A DNA stretch of 64,000 nt from Mermis nigrescens (GCA_036768485.1 JAVLUZ010000154.1:23036685-23100684), one strand, 5' to 3'; shown: positions 25,569 to 37,512, counted from the stretch's first letter. Numbers and translations are program-made. Notes: generated by a model from the sequence alone, not told the origin.

Positions 25569-26179
25569 CAGGGGCGGATTTATGGGGGCGGCCCCCCATT
25601 GACCGAAAATATTTGGCGAGATAAAGAATGGATATGCAATTTGCAATGATTTTTGGCCATCAGTGACCATAATTTCTCAAATTTTTCCGGCGCTGCGCGC
25701 CGGATGATACCTATGAATGACATTTAATTACTTTCTTGGCGACCTGGAAGCCATTTTCTGTTCATGTAGGTTTCAAAACAAGTTTAACAGTAGAAACAGC
25801 TATTTTTGCATAGTTTTCTTCTATTTTCAATTAAAAATTTCGACGTTTCGCATCAAATGCTATAAATACATGAAATCAAGCAGTAAATCATGCTTCTAGA
25901 CGTCTATCCGCCTTAATTTCACGAATTATCCGGCGCGTCGCGTCAGATTTTTTTAAAGTCAAAGAAATTTAATGATTTTTCGCACAAAATTGTCGAAAAT
26001 TTTAAAATTTTAAGAAAAAATATTGCGTCAAAAGTGATTTTATGTAAAAGTGAACAATGTAAAACACCGAAAAAACGCTAATTTGCGCTCTAAGGGAAAT
26101 TTTTCGGACCTATTTTTGACTGTTTTTGGAAAAGTTGGGATACCGCCTTCCCCTTGAAAAAATCCTAGATACGCCACTA
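25569..26179. mobile_element. hAT-like MITE, family E, nested in C
   Basis: It starts CAGGGGCGGATTTATGGGGG and ends CCTAGATACGCCACTA. Flanks are TGGATGAC and AGGATGAC (25561-25568; 26180-26187), 7/8. The inverted C copy at 38.4 kb lacks it and shows the empty site. Confidence 0.9.
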
Positions 26180-26561
26180 AGGATGACTGAAAAAGTGTGT
26201 TTAAACATGCATTACTGCAAAAGCGAGCACAACAATGGCTGCAGTTCTGACTTTACATAGCTATTTCGTTTGTTCGTTTAATTCTTCGACACTGTTTTCT
26301 TATTTATAGTAAAAAACCATTTTAACTGCTTGTTCAGCCACATTTTTTACTAACTTTTCCAAGTCTTCAACGGCAACTTTTCACACATTCAATCTACTAT
26401 TATTGAAAATAAGAATGAATTGTTTGACATATTATGCGTTCCGATTTCACTTTCATTAAAATACTTGTATGTCTGACGAAATTTTTGTCCTCTGAAGTAG
26501 TGTTCTCTCAGTCATTGTTCTTAACTTCAGCGATTCAATTTTACTATACTCGTATTTCATA

Positions 26562-27049
26562 ATGTCAATTGTATCAAATAATCAAAAACTCCGTTTTATA
26601 AAGCACAATCTCAAAGCAGTTGGTTATAATAGTGTGACTCTAAAGAATCTGATAAAGGATGACGACCATACGTGGGCAGCAAGAAAATTCTGGGGGTGCA
26701 AGATTTTTCAAACTAAGGTAAAAAATTGCCTTAAAAATGGTGGTATGGCGAAAAACACAATTTTTCGACGTTTCTCATCGAGCACTATCCATTGGCATCA
26801 AAAAATTGTGAAAAAAACGGAAAAAATTTTCAAAAACTGAATTCTGAGGGGTATTTTGATTTCTGGGGGGTATTTTGGTTTCTCGGGGGGGGGGGCACAT
26901 ACCCCCTAACCCCCACGCCCAGGTGTGATGACGACGACGATGACGCGATAGCACAAGGCGAAATAGATGAGGCTGACTCTGATTCAGATGATCTAGATTT
27001 TGATGATGAATTATCTGCTTCATCAGATTGGAATAAGAATTCTGGCTAA
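26562..27049 (+). pseudogene. hAT transposase C-terminal remnant, split by a MITE
   Basis: Removing the family-A insertion and one duplication restores a single open frame of roughly 73 residues. It contains LRFIKHNLKAVGY, then a run of Asp, an acidic stretch (EADSDSDDLDF) and a stop after SDWNKNSG. The block LRFIKHNL resembles the segment that follows the dimerisation region in hAT transposases. The position next to the right TIR of family C fits. No catalytic residues remain, and the similarity is short. Confidence 0.5.
26667..26927. mobile_element. Family-A MITE inserted in the transposase remnant
   Basis: A 261-bp copy starting CATACGTGGGCAGC and ending ACGCCCAGGTGTG, with the exact duplication ATGACGAC (26659-26666; 26928-26935). 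It interrupts the Asp codons of the reading frame. Confidence 0.95.
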
Positions 27050-27364
27050 CAACAATAAACATTGGTTTTAGTACGATAAAGCGTTTAATATTACGATTAT
27101 TCTCTAGCTCATGTGCATATAAAATATTCTAAGAGTACTATTTATGGGTATAGGTATATAAGCTTGACCCTAGGCATTACCCTCGGCCGAGGCAAGGATT
27201 TTAAATCGCCTCGGCCGAGGGTATAAAAAGTACCCTCAGTCCGATCACTGAATTTGAGTGAAACATATTGAATGATCAGGCACTAGGCATCTAATAATAA
27301 AAATTGTAACATCTGGCTTACATGTACCTAAGAAATTCGCTATACACTGGTATTCCTATATACT

Positions 27365-27517
27365 TGCTGAAATACCCGAATCCGAACCCGATCGGGTACT
27401 GATTTTGATACCCGAACCCAAATAAATTGAAGTGGACTACCCGAACGCGAACCCAATAAACTTGGATGGACTACCCGAACCCGATTACATCAAAATTCAC
27501 TACCCGTTGCATCCCTA
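27365..27517. mobile_element. hAT-like terminal fragment, family D4 (ACCCGA hexamers)
   Basis: Repeats of ACCCGAA/ACCCGATC lead to the right end CCCGTTGCATCCCTA, the complement of TAGGGATGCAACGGG. The left terminus is not found, so it is probably truncated. Confidence 0.6.
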
Positions 27518-27525
27518 GCATTTAT

Positions 27526-28428
27526 CAAAAATATTCACACCTGTCAATGTTACCCGCCCACCTATCAAAGTTAGCCATTTTGAAGCCTGTCCGCAGCTCA
27601 AGAATTTTACAATAAAGACTGAATATGATTTTACAACTCACCTTAGGTACCAAAATGACTGATCGAAGAAAAAATAAAGTCAGAAGCTTTAGAGGAATCC
27701 TATTTTTTTGAACATGAAAATCCCGCACCTAAATTATTAGCAAGAAAACCCTTAAAATGAGACCCGAATTTCAGAAGAATCAGACTGAAATTTCTAGAGC
27801 GATTAGAACAAAAATTGTGACACAGTTTGCAGAAATAATCACTTGATTATCTCTTGCAGATATTATTGAGGGTTCGGAGTAGCAAAACTCTATCAAGGTT
27901 TCCCGCTATTAAAGTTACCATGCACGAATCGTCGAAACGTTAAGACATTTTCCGTTATAAAAGGTCCGGGCCGGAAAGAGAAACCTTGGGTGGGGCAGCT
28001 CTCATGTAGAACTTGATTGGACTAAGGCCCGTATCCATATATGCACACTGGGGTAGGAGGTATGGGGGGTATCCCCTACCAGGACTTTTGGAAGACATAC
28101 CACTTAGGCCGTTTTGGAACAAGACCGATTGCTTGAAGCATGAAAAAGCGTCATCATTTTGTAATTTCAAATATATACATTTATTTTTCGAGCACTTCTC
28201 TGTTCAATTCATTCATCCAGTAATATATTTGATGTTACTACAGGTCATTATATTGCCCTTATTGTAATTGATTTCATGCAAATTTAACCACAAATATTCA
28301 TGAAAAATCAAGACGACTAATTATGTACAAACATTTGACATTAAATAGGCAAAAAATTACTCACTTACCCCTCCCCCTTCAAGGAAACTCAATTTACCCC
28401 CTAACAAAGCTTTTGACCGTGTGCATGT
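27526..28428. other. Unassigned sequence
   Basis: No supported gene. The segment 28020-28100 has GGTATGGGGGGTATCCCCTACC, a short palindromic block, possibly a remnant of another element. Confidence 0.4.
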
Positions 28429-29274
28429 ATGCCCGTATCCAGGATTTTGTTTCAGGGAGGGCACGACCAAAATTTTTTAAAAACCAAAGAAGGACCATGG
28501 GATTAATTAAAAAAGACGTTTTACGATGACTAGAGTCGCACACTTTGTAAATTTTGCTACCCAGAGACTTTAAATATGGTGAGAATCCAAGGAACACCCT
28601 TTCTTCTAGGGCTGGGGGTCTGGGTAGGGCGCTCAAGCGCCCCTCAGCGGGGTCCGGCGGAAAATTAAGTCAAAAAAGCACGTCAAAGTTAAATCATAAC
28701 GTTAAAATTTTTATATCAGCATAATTTTGATTCTAAAATCAGTCTAAAATAGTCAAATTTCTTCATTCAAATCCCTTATCATCGCCGAAAATGTCTATTG
28801 TTTCATTCTCGCTTCTTGTACGGATCTCATTTTCTGCGTGAAACCTGCAAAAGACAGAAGACTTAGATGCAAAATATGATTTAGATTATATAAAGACTGA
28901 ATATTGAGTGTTTTAGAGACAAGAAAATATTTATTGTCCTGAAATATGTAATAGGACACAAAATTAGGTAAGTAAAATACGAATAAGTACATGATATAAT
29001 GGCAACTGGACAAAAGGACATGCACACAACGGGGTGATATTACGTATGCCTTATCATAAAATTTGTAAAATAAATATTTCGCAGCTTTTCTCTGAACAAA
29101 TCAATGTTGTGAGATGCGAAAAAATTTATTAATCATGAAATTCGGCGCAACGCGCAAAAATTTTTTCGATTTTTTGCTTAAAAAAGTAAAGGAAGAGGGG
29201 TAAAGGAAAAATTCATTCTCAAATTTCATCTGGGGGAGGCATGTGTTCTCCTATTGCCCCTGGATACGGACCTA
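28429..29274. mobile_element. Transposon-like element, family T
   Basis: Its ends are GCCCGTATCCAGGATTTTG and CCCTGGATACGGACC, inverted to each other. It includes GGGAGGGCACG near the left and GGGGGAGGCATGTG near the right. A partial second copy follows at 29772-30205. Confidence 0.55.
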
Positions 29275-29312
29275 TTTGAACTGTCTCGCGTCGCGTATAC
29301 TATACCCTAATG

Positions 29313-29622
29313 CAGTGTTTTTCTAGCGCCACCCCAATGAGCGCAGCCGCTAACGATGTTCTGAAGCCATTAGCGCCATAAAATCCTCATCAGCACAATG
29401 ATAAATCGTATGTTTTATATTATGTAAACAAAGCGAGTTTAGATTTTTGGACCTCCTTTATCTTGTTTTTACTTTACTCTCCTCTTGCTCCTTTCAACTT
29501 TGATTTTTTACTAATTTTATGTTTAGAATATGCAAATTTTTTGCATTAGCGCTCTGCGCAAATGGTCCGAATTTTTCATTAGCGCGCGGCCAGTTTCATT
29601 TGCGGGGCACTAAAAAAACAGT
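29313..29622. mobile_element. hAT-like MITE, family M
   Basis: It starts CAGTGTTTTTCTAGCGCC and ends GGGGCACTAAAAAAACAGT. Flanks are CCCTAATG (29305-29312) and ACCTAATG (29623-29630), 7/8. It is 310 bp with no coding capacity. Confidence 0.7.
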
Positions 29623-29771
29623 ACCTAATGTTAAAAAACTTTAAAAATTGTTTGGCAGATATAGTGCATAGGTATCTATCTAATTCAAGATCTTGATGCA
29701 AAAGACAAAACGGCAAGTAAAGAAATTATTATTCCAAATGTTAATGCATCTTTAAAAAATAATTACTTTTA

Positions 29772-30205
29772 AGCAAATTTTGTTTCGGGAGAGGCACGAT
29801 CAAAAGTTTTTAAAAACAATGGGGACCGAAGAATGAACAACAAAGGCGTTTTACAACCACTAGAGTTATATATACACTTTGTAAATTTTGCTACCCAGAT
29901 ATCTTAAATATGGTGAGAATCCAATGCAATGAACACCCTCTTGAACAAATCTCATTTTCGACATAAAACCTGTGCAAAGCAGAAGACAGATGCAAAATAC
30001 GCTTTAGGTTTCATAAAGACTAAGAATGGAGTGTTTAAACCGCACGCTTGGGACTACATAGACTCTGATTATAATTATGAAATTCGCCGAAATTCTTTGC
30101 GATTTTTGGCTAAAAAAGTAAGGGGAGAGTAAAGAAAAAATCATTCTCATATTTCATTTCAGGGAGGGCACGTGCCCCCATTCCTCTTGGATACTGGCCT
30201 GAATA
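29772..30205. repeat. Family-T fragment
   Basis: It matches the element at 28429-29274: GGGAGAGGCACGATCAAAA, TTTACAACCACTAGAGTT, and an end CTCTTGGATACTGGCCTG. The left end is missing. Confidence 0.55.
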
Positions 30206-30232
30206 TTATATTTCAATATATTTAAATATATA

Positions 30233-30442
30233 TGAACGACTTAAGTGATCTGAAGCAGCATAGCAGTTTGGCCCTTTTTGCTGACCACACAAAGGTTTGG
30301 AATCTTTCGTCGAAATCTTTGACCCTCCAAGCCGATTTATATTACATTCAAGAATAGGCTAATACGTGGCAACTACAAATATTGATTGATAAATACGCAG
30401 TTTTATATATAGGAAAATCAGATTCTAAACATTCCTATCATA
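30233..30442 (+). pseudogene. LINE reverse-transcriptase fragment
   Basis: It translates as NDLSDLKQHSSLALFADHTK, followed by segments equivalent to residues around 660-700 of the intact LINE ORF2 at 61148-63877. The catalytic FADD is changed to FADH, and a Trp codon after YIQE has become TAG. Both ends are truncated, and the right end abuts a J-like repeat. Confidence 0.8.
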
Positions 30443-31007
30443 GGCGCAGCCAGGGAAGAGCATTGGGGGCACATGCTCCCTCCCTAAATTATTCATAATA
30501 ATTGCGACCATAAAATTGAGTTCAAAAAGGCAGAATCGTCAAAATTTTCCGGCGCTTCGCACGGAGTCATTATTATTTATTGTTATATACATAGATCCAA
30601 TGAATTCAAAAGCTCGAATCAGCTAAAATAATCCAGCGCTTCACATCACTTTAGTGATTTAATACACTATTTGCTCGTTGAATGAAGCTGCGCATGCTTG
30701 TTGAGCATAATAGTAAAAGTGCGAAAATGATTGCATACCAGTTTGTCTGTTCACTGCTTTGTTTGTCTTTCTTTACAAGGACACATAATCCTATTTTAAA
30801 TGAAGAGAATAGCAAAATTTTCTTGTTTTTGCGCATTTTCTATTTCTAAACTACATCTTGTTAATAAGAAGGCCACAAATGGGCCAGAAAACGGTAAGAA
30901 CAAAATTTTCATTGATACATCTTTCTATATCTTGTTGGCAGCACGCTGCTGCGTTATATATTTAGCAGAGGTAAAAAAACGCATTTCCGCTCAGACGTTT
31001 AGTGCAA
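30443..31007. repeat. J-like repeat fragment and unassigned sequence
   Basis: It starts CATAGGCGCAGCCAGGG, which resembles the J-family end. A GC hairpin variant lies near 30550. The remainder has no supported feature. It is the immediate host flank of the large nest that begins at 31016. Confidence 0.4.
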
Positions 31008-31284
31008 TGTAGGAACATAGGTGCACAATGTCAGGGTCGGCAGGAGGGGGGGGTGAAATTCCAAAAATGCAAAACAGTAGTTCACGAATGTTCTGCTGTT
31101 TTAACGATCAAAAGGGTCAAAATAGCCGGCATTGGTGTAGCTAATTCACATTAAGATACCCACGTTATAAGTACGTATACAGCAAGTAATATTTAGGGAA
31201 AGCTGCCACCTATGTAACTGGTTCAAATTGAGTCAAGTCGAAAACAAATAAGGCAGTGCTCGAATTGTTTTTGTAGATTCATGT

Positions 31285-31427
31285 GACTGACCAGAATGTT
31301 GGTGCCAGCCTTTAAAATAAGCCTAAGTAATTAGATGCGACGAGCGGAGCCAGCGAAGCGAGCGACGCGAGTCGCATCCCATTACTCAGGCTTATTTTAA
31401 ATGCTGGCACTAACATTTTAGTCAGTC
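31285..31427. repeat. Long hairpin inside F
   Basis: The arms 31285-31338 and 31374-31427 pair around a GC-rich centre (31339-31373). The centre has the opposite orientation to that of the F copy at 56.7 kb. Confidence 0.85.
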
Positions 31428-31868
31428 CACAATACTGAGCCTAAGCCTAATAAGCAGGTAAACCAATTCAAAACATTACGAATACCTTGCGTTCTTGATC
31501 AAAATGAACCAGGGTTAGTCGATTGGTTAAGGTTCTAGGCTTTTGAGCAAGAGGTCCATGTTTCGAATCTGGTTAGCAGCGACTTTCTTACGCTTCATCG
31601 GATGCCACGAACTGCATACATACGCCTTTACAATATGAATATTTTAATACATATTAGGGATGTGCCGATACCGCTTTTTCGAAAATGACCGATTCCGATT
31701 CGATTCCGATTCTTTAAATCTCAGAAAAGCCGATTCCGATCCCGATGCCGATTCTGCAAATCTCAAGACAGCCGATTCCGATTCGATTTTGATTCCAAAA
31801 TAACAGGAATCGGCCGATTCCGATTCCGATTCTTCGCGACAAACATGTTAAATATATAGGTAGCTAAT

Positions 31869-32546
31869 CAGTGTTTTTTTTGTACAAGGTCCGTTTGTAC
31901 GTGTACAGAGATGGTCCCAAAAGTCTTTGTACATTTTGTACCTGCATTTTTTTGTGTACTGTAATATAGTACAGTAGCGATTTTGGTGTGGTATAACAAA
32001 CTTTTCGATTTTTGGTAGTGTATTTTAGATAATTTCTGGGTTTCTGACGACAAAAGGTATTGAAAATATGCGAATCTTGCCATTTTAAAGATATGTAGGA
32101 CTAACAATTACTCTAGCGAATTTTACACCTTTTTACAGTTTTTATCTGCCCGAAAATCATTGTAAATTTTGTACACATAAATTTTTGGGTACTACTATAT
32201 GGTTCAGTAGCGATTTTAAGAAGGAAAAACAGAGTTGTTCGACTTTTGGTAGTGTGTTTTAGCTAATTTCTGGGTCTCTGAGAGCAAAAATCACTAAGAA
32301 TCGTCTTAAAACGGCGCGAAGCGCCGAAAAATTTGACATTCTTCCTTTTGAAATGCAATTTCTGCCACGCTAAAAATATATGGAACACACAATTACTCAT
32401 TTCGGCGCGAAGCTGCCAAAAATTTTGCGAATTTCAGACCTTTTTTGCGACTTTTGTCTTCCCAAAAATCTTTGTACATGTACAAAGATGGTCCCGAAAA
32501 GTCTTTGTACATCGGGAAAAATCTTTGCCGAGTACAAAAAACACTG
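31869..32546. mobile_element. Family-K MITE nested in D2
   Basis: It is 678 bp, starts CAGTGTTTTTTTTGTAC and ends GAGTACAAAAAACACTG. Flanks are TAGCTAAT and CAGCTAAT (31861-31868; 32547-32554), 7/8. The interior is duplicated, as in the copy at 21079. Confidence 0.9.
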
Positions 32547-32663
32547 CAGCTAATCCGTTTATTTATTCACTGTTCATGTAAAAGCGTATCGTTTGATCTA
32601 AGCAAGGTATTATCTAAGTCTCAAGGCAAAACATTTGCCTACACTGTATCAAGTTGTTAAACT

Positions 32664-32736
32664 TTCAAGGAAATTGAATCGTACATCAACTCGAAGCGTC
32701 TCTCTCACGAGCAAGACCCGTTGAAATATTGGAAAG
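32664..32736 (+). pseudogene. hAT transposase fragment (left part)
   Basis: It reads FKEIESYINSKRLSHEQDPL then KYWK, the segment that precedes the dimerisation domain in hAT transposases (..DPLKWW..). The frame is broken by the E element at 32737. The following part is found at 45490-45651. Confidence 0.8.
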
Positions 32737-33689
32737 CAGTGGCGGATCTGTGATTTTCCTGAGGGAGGGGGCGGTATCCCAACTTTTCCAAAAACAGTCA
32801 AAAATAGGTCCAAAAATTTGCCCGTAACGCGCGAAATAGCGTTTTCTCGGTGTTTTACATTGTATACTTCTACATAAATCACTTCTGACGCAATATTTTT
32901 TCTAAAAAATTTTGAAATTTTAAACAATTTTGTGCGAAAAAATCATTAAATTTTTTTTGACTTCAACAGAAATCTGGCGCGAAGCGCAGGAAAATTCGTG
33001 AAATTAAGGCGGATAGACGTCTATGTATAAGCATGATTTACTGCTCGATTTCCTGTATTTAAAGCATTTGATGCGAAACATCGAAATTTTCAATTGAAAA
33101 GAGAAGAAAACTATGCAGAAATAGCTGTTTCTGCCGTTACAATTGTTTCGAAACCTACAAATGGCTTCCAGGCAATATTTTTTGTACAATGTCCTTTTGT
33201 ACATGTACAAAGATGGTCCCTAAACGTCTTTGTGCATTTTGTACACATAAATTTTCGAGTACTATGATATAGTACTATAGCGACTTTAGTGAGGTAAAAA
33301 CAGAGTTGTTTGTTCGACCTTTGATAGTGTATTTTGGCTAATTCCTGCTTTTAAGAGGGCAAAAATCATCACGAATCGTCTTAAAATGGCGCGAAGCGCT
33401 GAAAAATTCGACATTTTTCCTTTCAAAATGCGATTTCTGCTATTATAGGACACACAATTACTCATTTCGCCGCAAAGCGCCGAAAATCTTTGCGAATTTC
33501 AGACCTTTTTTGCGGTTTTTGTCTTCCCAAAAACACACCTGGGCAATACCCTGTATAAGCCTCAACCGGGAACAGGCTGGACCAATCCCAGAACAGGCTG
33601 AAGGGTCCCCGGGTTGAGGGATATGTTTTGTACAGGGACAAAACTGACGCACTATTTCGTGATTGAGAGCAACCAATCATTATGTAAGA

Positions 33690-34787
33690 TCAGCCAACCC
33701 ATTTCTAAAGTCAGCCAACGTGTTTTTGGAACCATCCCATTTTTTGAAGCTAGCCAACCTGTTTTTAGGACCAGCCAACCCATTTTTAGAACCAGCCAAC
33801 TCATTTTTGGAATCAGCTAACCCATTTTTGAAGCCGCCAGCCAACCCATTTTTGGAGCCAGCCAACCCATTTTTGGAACTAGCCAACCTGTTTGTGGAAC
33901 CAGCCAACCCATTTTTGGAGCCAGCCAACCCATTTTTGGAACCAGCCAACCCATTTTTGGAGCCAGCCAACCCATTTTTGGAACCAGCCAACCCATTTTT
34001 GAAGCCAGCCAACCTGTTTTTGGAACCAGCCAACCTGTTTGTGGAACCAGCCAACCTGTTTTTGGAGCCAGCCAACCCATTTTTGGAACCAACCAACCTG
34101 TTTTTGGAACCAGCCAACCTATTTTTGGAGCCAGCCAACCCATTTTTGGGACCAGCCAACCTGTTTGTGGAACCAGCCAAGCGATTTTTGGAACCAGCCA
34201 ACCCATTTTTGAAGCCAGCCAACCTATTTTTGGAACCAGCCAACCCATTTTTGACGCCAGCCAACCTGTTTGTGGAACCAGCCAACCCATTTTTGGAGTC
34301 AGCCAACCCATTTTTGGAACCAGCCAATCCATTTTTGAAGCCAGCCAAGCTATTTTTGGAACCAGCCAACCCATTTTTGACGACAGCCAACCAATTTTTG
34401 GAACCAGCCAACCCATTTTTGAAGCCAGCCAACCTGTTTTTGGAACCAGCCAACCTGTTTGTGGAACCAGCCAACCCATTTTTGGAGCCAGCCAACCCAT
34501 TTTTGGAGACAGCCAACCCATTTTTGGGACCGGTTAACCTGTTTGTGGAACTAGCCAACCCATTTTTGGAGCCAGCCAACCCATTTTTGAACCAGCCAAC
34601 CCATTTTTGAAGCCAACCAACCCATTTTTGGAACCAACCAACCTGATTGTGGAACCATCCAACCTGTTTGTGGAACCAGCCAACCCATTTTTGGAGCCAG
34701 CCAACCCATTTTTGAAACCAGCCAACCCATTTTTGAAGCCATAACCTATTTTTGGAACCAGCCAACCCATTTTTGACGCCAGTCAAC
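33690..34787. repeat. 21-bp minisatellite in H, first block
   Basis: Units of GGAACCAGCCAACCCATTTTT with variants (CCTGTTTTT, CCTGTTTGT, GAGCCAGCC). Because 21 is a multiple of three and the unit has few stops, several frames stay open for hundreds of codons (heptads such as PANPFLE or its antisense). There is no sign of real coding constraint. Confidence 0.95.
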
Positions 34788-35058
34788 CATACGTGGGCAG
34801 CAAGAAAATTCTGGGGAGGGGGTGCAAGATTTTTTGAAGGTTGAAAAATGGCCTTAAAAATGGTGGTATGGCGATAAAAACACCATTTTTCGACGTTTCT
34901 CATCAAGCACTATCGATTGGCATCAAAAAATTGCGAAAAAAAACAAAAAAAATTTTCAAAAATTGAATTCTGGGGGGGGGTATTTTGATTTCTGGGGGGG
35001 GTATTTTGCTTTCTGGGGGGGGGTGCATACCCCCCAAACCCCCCCACGCCCAAGTGTG
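34788..35058. mobile_element. Family-A MITE inserted in the minisatellite
   Basis: A 271-bp copy starting CATACGTGGGCAGC and ending ACGCCCAAGTGTG. Flanks are CAGTCAAC and CAGCCAAC (34780-34787; 35059-35066), 7/8. Confidence 0.9.
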
Positions 35059-35650
35059 CAGCCAACCCATTTTTGGAACCAGCCAACCCATTTTTGAAGC
35101 CAGCCAACCTGTTTTTGGAACCAGCCAACCTGTTTGTGGAACCAGCCAACCTGCTTTTGGAGCCAGCCAACCCATTTTTGGAACTAACCAACCTGTTTTT
35201 GGAACCAGCCAACCCATTTTTAGAGCCAGCCAACCCATTTTTAGGACCAGCCAACCTGTTCGTGGAACCAGCCAACCCATTTTTGGAACCAGCCAACCCA
35301 TTTTTGAAGCCAGCCAACCTGTTTGTGGAACCAGCCAACCCATTTTTGGAACCAGCCAACCCATTTTTGAACCCAGCCAACCTATTTTTGGAACCAGCCA
35401 ACCCATTTTTGACGCCGTCCAACCTGTTTGTGGAACCAGCCAACCCATTTTTGGAACCAGCCAACCCATTTTCGAAGCCAGCCAACCTATTTTTGGAACC
35501 AGCCAACCCATTTTTGAAGCCAGCCAACCTGTTTTTGGAATCAGCCAACCCATTTTCGGAGCCAGCCAACCCATTTTTGGAACCAACCAACCTATTTGTG
35601 GAACCAGCCAACCCGTTCTTGAAGCCAGCCAATTTTCGGAACCAGCCAAC
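35059..35650. repeat. 21-bp minisatellite in H, second block
   Basis: A direct continuation of the array at 33690-34787. It stops where element G is inserted, and two more units reappear at 40508-40540. Confidence 0.95.
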
Positions 35651-36420
35651 AAGCGAACGACCGGGCCCAAAATTTGGCCAGGACCGGGACCGGGCTTTTG
35701 AGGCCGGGACTGGGACTTGTTAAACAAATAATAGGTAGGCCTTGCATGATGTAGGCATAAATTGATTCATGCATTTGCGCACTGAGGTATCAGAAATCCT
35801 TTATTCAGAGACATAATCAGGGTCTTAAATTGAACGTTTTGTAACCAATAGCATGGCAACCATATTTTAAGAACAACAATTTGCTGCATACGTTTTGAAA
35901 AATCAATAGGTCAGAGTGATACGGAAGAAGCAAAAATATAGTGGAATGGACATAATTGATTTAAAGAAGAAGTTAATTGCATAAGACATCGATCTTAGCA
36001 AATAAGAACACGCAGTCACAAAATAGTGGCTTATCATTTGGATGGAATAATATAAGATTGTACTTAGTTGCTTAAACAAGAGGGGACGAGTTCTCGAGTA
36101 AATTTTTGCTTAAGTAGAATGAAAACAGCTAAGGCTACAAAGGAATAGTTACAGGTAAATAGGTTGCTGACAAAACTGCTTTTTCTCCAACAGAATTTTT
36201 TAAGACAAGATTCGAGTTCTCTTGAGCAAGCTATTATTAGCTCACTGTCACGTAGAGAACAAAAGAAATCTTCACACTTTTTGTATAAATTAATATTCAT
36301 ACCAATGTTCCTTTATGTTGAATTGTGACGGTAACACACTCTAATCGCGCATAAGCATAGTCAAGTAGTTAGTATAACAACAATAATGCTATTGTTTTTT
36401 GAATACATATATCATTTCCA

Positions 36421-37512
36421 CAGTGGTGGATATAGGATTTTCCTTAGGGGGGGGGCGATGTCCCAACTTCTTCCAAAAACAGTCAAAAGTGGGTCCAAAA
36501 ATTTGTCCTTAACGCGCGAAATAGCGTTTTTTCGGTGTTTTACATTGTATACTTTTACACAAAATCACTTTTGACGCAATGTTTTTCCTAGAAATTTTGA
36601 AATTTTCGACAATTTTGTGCGAGAAAATCATTAACTTTCTTCGACTTGAATAAAAATCTGGAGCGAAGCGCCGGAAAATTTGTGAAATTAAAGTGGATAG
36701 ACGTCTAGAAGCAGTGTTTTTTTGTACAAGGTCCCTTTGTACATGTACAAAAATCGGCCCCAAAAGTCATTGTACATTTTGTACACACAAATTTTTAGGT
36801 ACTATAATATGGTACATTAGCGCTTTTAGTGCGGGAAAAACAGAGTTGTTCAACTTTTAGTATTGAATATATTTTAGCTAATTTCTGGGTCTCATAGGGC
36901 AAAATCACTAAGAATCGTCGTAAAACGGTGCGAAGTGCAAAAAAATGTGACATTTTTCTTTTTAAAATGCAATTTCTGCCATTATAAAGATATATAGAAC
37001 ACACAATCACTCATGTCGGCACAAAGTGCCGGAAATTTCTTCGAATTTTGAACCTTTATTGCAATTTTTGTGTTCCTGAAAATCTTTGTACATGTGCAAA
37101 GACGGTCCGGAAAAGTATATGTACATCGGGAAAAAATCTTTGCCAAATACGAAAAAAAATTGTGTCTAGAAGCATGATTTATTGCTTGATTTCTTGTATT
37201 TATAGCATTTGATTCGAAACATCGAAATATTTAATTGAAAATAGAAGAAAACTAAGCAAAAATAGCTGTTTCTGCTATTAAAATTGTTTTGAAACCTACA
37301 TGAACAGAAAATGGCTTCCAGGTCGCCAAGAAAATAAATAAATGTCATTAATAGGTATCATCCGGCGCGTAGAGCCGGAAAAATTTGAGAAATTATGGTC
37401 ACTGATGGCCAAAAATCATTGCAAATTGCATATCCACTCTTGATCTCGCCAAATATTTTCGGCCAACGGGGGGGCGGCCGCTCCCTTCCCTCTTCTCTTA
37501 AATGCACCCCTG
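36421..37512. mobile_element. Family-E MITE nested in G
   Basis: It starts CAGTGGTGGATATAGGATTT and ends TTAAATGCACCCCTG. The exact duplication CATTTCCA flanks it (36413-36420; 37513-37520). It is interrupted by a K element. Confidence 0.9.
36712..37164. mobile_element. Family-K MITE nested in E
   Basis: 453 bp, starting CAGTGTTTTTTTGTACAAGG and ending GAAAAAAAATTGTG. The exact duplication TCTAGAAG flanks it (36704-36711; 37165-37172). This is a monomeric K copy. Confidence 0.9.

Larger units (their letters stand above)
25220..27250 (+). mobile_element. hAT element, family C (GGCCGA hexamers)
   Basis: TIR is CAGTGATCGGACCGAGG at the left, with the complement CAGTGATCGGACTGAGG at the right. 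Flanks are AGTTTGAG (25212-25219) and AATTTGAG (27251-27258), 7/8. GAGGCC/GGCCGA arrays lie inside each TIR (25231-25320; 27180-27235). Near the right end is a coding remnant compatible with the C-terminal tail of a hAT transposase. Elements E (25569-26179) and A (26667-26927) are nested in it. The inverted copy at 37904-40504 confirms the ends. Confidence 0.9.

Noticed and set aside
28013..28267. Open frame near a GGTATGGGGGGTATCCCC palindrome as a gene
   Set aside because: Frames overlap on both strands and neither has recognisable sequence or splice signals.
33690..35650. CRISPR-like regular direct repeats
   Set aside because: The repeats are contiguous 21-bp units without unique spacers, the genome is eukaryotic, and no cas genes are present.
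33663..35727. Long open frames of 200-400 codons with heptad repeats (PANPFLE, AGSKNGL, WLVPKMG) on both strands
   Set aside because: All come from a 21-bp tandem repeat that is open in several frames at once. There is no start context, domain or codon bias to suggest a protein.
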